Assembly: GCA_001311545.1 (NCBI GenBank)
Contig: BBBL01000031.1
Span: 1-10,665, forward strand
Reading direction: 5' to 3'
DNA from: Thermus kawarayensis JCM 12314
GTDB lineage: Bacteria; Deinococcota; Deinococci; Deinococcales; Thermaceae
DNA: 10,665 nt
The notes beneath the pieces are model-generated. The model did not search any database and was not told where the DNA came from. It was given only the letters and a program-made list of their open reading frames with translations. The position numbers and the translations under genes are program-made. Shown here piece after piece: positions 9,109 through 10,665 of the stretch. Within the stretch, counting starts at the first letter, position 1. Each line of letters opens with the position of its first letter.

Positions 9109-9152
9109 CCGCCTCCAATCCGGTCCAATGAGACCAGGATTAGTGTAGGCGG
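9109..9152. repeat. Imperfect 44-base palindrome between converging genes
   Basis: The outer arms CCGCCT (9109-9114) and AGGCGG (9147-9152) enclose AATCCGGTC (9117-9125) and GACC-A-GGATT (9132-9141). The inner nine base pairs carry one bulged A and a six-base loop, giving 15 pairs in all. No T tract follows. It could be part of the 3' end of the TPR transcript or a protein-binding dyad. No known element is recognised. Confidence 0.45.
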
Positions 9153-9160
9153 TCCGGGGC

Positions 9161-9184
9161 GTTACGGAGGCGTTACCCCGTTAC
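9161..9184. repeat. Three GTTAC repeats at the end of the TPR gene
   Basis: GTTAC occurs at 9161-9165, 9172-9176 and 9180-9184. On the minus strand these read GTAAC, and the first contains the TAA stop of the TPR gene (9183-9181). Spacings are 11 and 8 bases. The function is unknown and chance is possible. Confidence 0.3.
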
Positions 9185-10665
9185 AGCCCGAGGAGCCACT
9201 CCACAAAAGCGTTGACCACGTCGTTCTCCGCAAGGAGTTCGGGGTTTTCCAGGGCCGCCAGATAGAAGGCGCGGACGAGGTCCGGGGGCGGGTCCCTAAG
9301 GAGGTCCTGGACGCTTTTCCCCGGGTAGGGTCCCTTCGCCAGGGGGGCGGTCAGGCGGGAGGCGGTGGCCAGGGGGGCGGCCTCCTTCAGGGCCTCCAGG
9401 GTCCTTTCCAGGAGAAGGCGCTCCCCGTCCGCCCCCAAGGCCTCCTTGGGGGTGAGGAGGGGGTTTCCCGAAAGGTCCCGCGCCTCCAGGCCCAGGGCGT
9501 AGAGCCTGCGGGCGAGGCTTTCCGGGCCCACCTCCAGGGGAAGGAGGACCTGGGCCTTCCCGTAGCGGACCTCGAGGGTGTACCTGCCTCCTCCGGCAGG
9601 GTGACGGCGGGGGCCACCTCCTCCAGGGCCGCCGTGAGGGGGGGGAAGCCCAAGGGCTTGGACGCCTGGGCCAGCGCCTTCCCTTCCTGCCAAAGGAGGG
9701 TTTCCAGGGCCCCCCTTTCCAGGTAGGGGGTGCCTTCCAGGCGCACCATGGGGAAGACCGCCTCCCCTTTGCGGAAGGGCCGGGCGTCCTGGTCGCCGGG
9801 GATAAGGGTGAGCCTGAGGACCTGAAGGCGGACCTGGGGGGCCTCGAGGCGGGCCAAGGCCCTCCTGGCGGCGAAGGCGGCGGGATGCCCCGGGTAGCGC
9901 TCCAGGAAGGCCCGGTAAAGCTCCCGGGCGTCAAGCCCGGCCCGCTCGGAGAGGTAGGCCCGGAAGAAGAGGGCCAGGGGCTCCTTCCTTCCCTCCAGAT
10001 CCTTCAGGGCCTCCTGGAAGTCCCCGCCCTCGTCCAGGCGGAGGGCCCGGTCGTAGGCGCCTTGGCCCCCAGGTAGTCCCCGTAAATGGCCCTGAAGAGG
10101 CCCAGGTTGTAGTAGGCGGTGGCGTTGGGGTTTAGGCCCACCGCCCTCTCCGAGGCCAGGAGGGCCCGGGGAAGGTCCCCGGTGAGGTAGTAGGCCCAGC
10201 CCAGGTTGGTCCAGTAGAGCCAGGCCTCGGGGCGAAGCCTTAGGGCCTTGAGGAGGGCCTCCCTGGCCTCCTCCCCCTTTCCCTCGGCAAAGGCGGCGAA
10301 GCTCACCTCCTCCCAGGCCAGGGGCAGCTCGGGGAAGGCCTTTGCCAGCTTCCTCGCCGAGGCCTTCCAGCGCTCGTCCTCCAGGGCCCGGAGGACCAGG
10401 TGGGCGGCGGTCCTTTCCAGGACGTCCCCTCCCTCCATGGCCTCCGCCAGGGCTAAGGCCTCCTCTTTTTTCCCCTCGGAAAGGAGCCGGAAGGCTCGTA
10501 GGCCCGGGGAAACCTCCCCTGCCAGAGGAGGAGAAGCCTTTGGGGAAGAAGCCCCTCTAGAAGCCCACTTCCCCGGCCTTCCTTCAGGTCCAGGGCCGAC
10601 CGGTGGAGGGGGTCGGGGTCCTCGCCTTGGGCCAGGGCCCGCAAGCGCTCCTCGGTAAGGGTGGG
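9181..10665 (-). CDS. TPR-repeat protein, partial, three apparent frameshifts
   Basis: About 495 residues are visible after repair, and the N-terminus lies beyond the right edge. The right-hand part (about 10500-10050) has tetratricopeptide-type helical repeats: LLSEGKKEEALALAEAM, AFAEGKGEEAREALLKALRLRPEA, and WTNLGWAYYLTGDLPRAL followed by LNPNATAYYNLGLF. TPR proteins act as protein-protein scaffolds, and the partner is unknown. The C-terminal part (about 9860-9181) is not recognised. It has a strand-rich segment (VTLPEEGRYTLEVRYGKAQV after repair) and a helical tail ending NAFVEWLLGL. Single bases are missing near 10495, 10058 and 9587. Each repair reconnects frames smoothly, for example to AYEAFRLL, GAKAAYDRALRL and EEGRYTLEV. 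No signal peptide can be judged because the start is missing. The gene converges with the tRNA gene. Confidence 0.8.

Noticed and set aside
8924..9118. Minus-strand open frame over the tRNA, with the peptide GTRTRDLL
   Set aside because: This is the well-known false protein produced by translating the complement of a tRNA gene and its surroundings.
9015..9180. Phage or island attachment site at the tRNA 3' end
   Set aside because: No second copy of the tRNA 3' end appears in the window, and there is no integrase or foreign-looking gene downstream.

Overview
The window comes from a high-GC bacterium of the genus Thermus, probably close to T. thermophilus. The evidence is very high G+C with G/C-ending codons, the nuo (nqo) gene order, and reconstructed NuoA-NuoG proteins that agree, as far as I recall those sequences, almost residue for residue with the T. 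thermophilus Nqo subunits, including every Fe-S cysteine. Most genes lie on the minus strand.

Layout. At 1-6135, read right to left, is the first half of the respiratory complex I operon: nuoA, nuoB, nuoC, nuoD, nuoE, nuoF, nuoG (nqo7-6-5-4-2-1-3). nuoG runs off the left edge, and nuoH-N presumably follow outside. Genes overlap by 4-10 bases or are 1-10 bases apart. NuoE/F/G form the NADH-oxidising arm, NuoB/C/D the connecting quinone-reaction module, and NuoA is the first membrane subunit. A 165-base leader (6136-6300) carries an inverted-repeat cluster. Upstream lies a tight three-gene cluster transcribed the same way: a Rad52/DdrA-like annealing protein, a calcineurin-like metallophosphoesterase, and rsmA (16S rRNA dimethyltransferase), joined by 4- and 8-base overlaps. 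A 64-base divergent promoter region (8502-8565) separates it from a plus-strand gene for a small exported protein. Next is a tRNA-Ala(CGC) gene with its own well-formed promoter and terminator. The 163-base tRNA-distal gap (9018-9180) is unusually rich in hairpins. A minus-strand TPR-repeat gene fills the rest and runs off the right edge.

The main caution concerns sequence quality. Seven of the twelve protein genes carry frameshifts, sixteen in total. Nearly all are single-base losses in short G or C runs, and each repairs to an intact, conserved protein. I read these as consensus errors in the assembly, not as decayed genes, and have annotated the full reading regions as genes. I see no mobile element, CRISPR array, integrase or defence locus. 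Apart from the regulatory repeats and hairpins listed under findings, this is a housekeeping region.
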